Source of the DNA: Gammaproteobacteria bacterium | GTDB taxonomy: Bacteria; Pseudomonadota; Gammaproteobacteria; UWMA-0217 | Reading direction: 5' to 3' | Assembly (NCBI GenBank): GCA_011330835.1 | Contig: DRPO01000413.1 | Span: 1 to 6,697 of the forward strand | DNA: 6,697 nucleotides | Shown here: positions 6,186 to 6,697 of the stretch, one piece after another | How the letters are laid out: each line of letters opens with the position of its first letter | Numbering within the stretch: the stretch's first letter is position 1 | The notes under the pieces: model-generated | Seen by the model: only the letters and a program-made list of their open reading frames with translations | Told to the model about the DNA's origin: nothing | The model's database searches: none | Translations under genes and position numbers: made by a program

Positions 6186-6219
6186 TGGCGGCATGAAAAT
6201 GCGGGCCGAACGCTCCGGG

Positions 6220-6697
6220 TTATCCGCCGTCCCACAAACTGCCCAACGAAAACTCGATCGCGTCAAAAGGCGGCTGGCGAACAGGCGCATCGCCTTCCAG
6301 GCTGTCGAGAAGGAGCCAATGGGGTTTTTCATGAGAAGTATCGAGGACGTAGACCTCAAGGGTTTGCAGTTCGGGGTCGACCAGCCAGAGATGGTTGACG
6401 CCTTCGCGGGCATAGATGGGCATTTTCAGGACGCGATCCACACGGGCGGTGGAGGGTGTGAGAATCTCGCAGACCCAGTCAGGCGCCAGCTCGAACCAGG
6501 CGGCTTCGGGAAGGCTTGGCATACGCTCACGCCGCCAGCCAGCCAGATCGGGAACCAGGACATCGCCGCCAAGGTGCGGTTCGGGTTCATCCAGTATCCA
6601 CCAGCCGCCTGGGCCTTCACCCCAGTGGTATGCGCCGCCAATGTTGCCGCCCAGCACCGAGTATGCCAACGCATGCCTTGGCGCCGGTCGGGGATGG
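6220..6697 (-). CDS. Uma2-family protein (DUF820, PD-(D/E)XK nuclease-like), 5' end outside window
   Basis: Uma2 proteins adopt a restriction-endonuclease-like fold. They occur in many copies in cyanobacteria and some environmental bacteria, and their role is poorly defined. The visible 159 codons contain the family hallmarks: GPGGWWILDEPEPHLGGDVLVPDLAGWRRERMP with the candidate metal-binding Asp of VPDLAGW, then WVCEILTPST with its acidic Glu. DRVLKMPIYAREGVNHLWLVDPE follows with a Lys, then TLEVYVLD. The open frame continues without a stop to the window edge, reading HPRPAPRHALAYSVLGG. The N-terminal part of the typical ~190-residue protein is therefore outside, and the TTG at 6667-6669 is an internal Leu codon, not the start. 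The active-site assignments are inferred from the family pattern. No partner gene (toxin, antitoxin or transposase) is seen beside it. Confidence 0.9.
   Translation of the reverse strand, partial: HPRPAPRHALAYSVLGGNIGGAYHWGEGPGGWWILDEPEPHLGGDVLVPDLAGWRRERMPSLPEAAWFELAPDWVCEILTPSTARVDRVLKMPIYAREGVNHLWLVDPELQTLEVYVLDTSHEKPHWLLLDSLEGDAPVRQPPFDAIEFSLGSLWDGG

Noticed and set aside
6177..6413. Small minus-strand frames overlapping the Uma2-family gene (6177-6413 and 6426-6674)
   Set aside because: They are alternative frames of a gene with clear family motifs; they show no domain and have no ribosome-binding site.
6220..6669. TTG at 6667-6669 as the start of the Uma2-family gene
   Set aside because: The frame stays open upstream to the window edge with family-like sequence (PRPAPRHAL). 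The TTG is an internal Leu codon.

Overview
The window is GC-rich (about 60 % by eye) bacterial chromosome with compact genes, good sigma70-type signals and classic intrinsic terminators. The UvrB N-terminus, the class I-gamma aspartate aminotransferase, the tRNA-Asn with encoded CCA and the thioredoxin all look proteobacterial. The uvrB / aminotransferase / tRNA-Asn arrangement is one I associate with Gammaproteobacteria. The Uma2-family gene at the right edge and the periplasmic rhodanese plus LysM pair would fit an environmental, possibly sulfur-metabolising or purple-sulfur-like gammaproteobacterium. That placement is inference, not something the window proves.

Layout, left to right. At 1-392 (minus) lies the first 130 codons of uvrB, running off the left edge. 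It is divergent across a 55-bp spacer from a complete aspartate aminotransferase gene (448-1635, plus). Next comes a self-contained tRNA-Asn(GTT) unit with a clear promoter (1763-1791), the tRNA (1805-1880) and an intrinsic terminator (1887-1915). A two-gene plus-strand cassette follows: an exported rhodanese-like protein (2117-2803), then a membrane-anchored LysM protein (2821-3507), closed by a strong hairpin (3515-3541). A 290-bp intergenic stretch carries a second perfect inverted repeat (3594-3625) and leads to an unrecognised small membrane protein with about four TM segments (3799-4257).

That gene converges, with a 15-bp gap, on a family 2 glycosyltransferase gene (4273-5457, minus). 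Upstream of it on the same strand is a thioredoxin with an unusual WCAPC active site and a glutamine-rich tail (5656-6024). The right end is an Uma2-family (PD-(D/E)XK-like) protein, 6220-6697 minus, whose N-terminus lies beyond the window.

How the genes relate: most are independent housekeeping or single-gene units. The only convincing functional pairing is rhodanese + LysM. One gene gives a periplasmic persulfide or thiol-handling domain, and the other a peptidoglycan-binding protein tethered to the inner membrane. No phage, transposon, CRISPR array or obvious defence island is visible.
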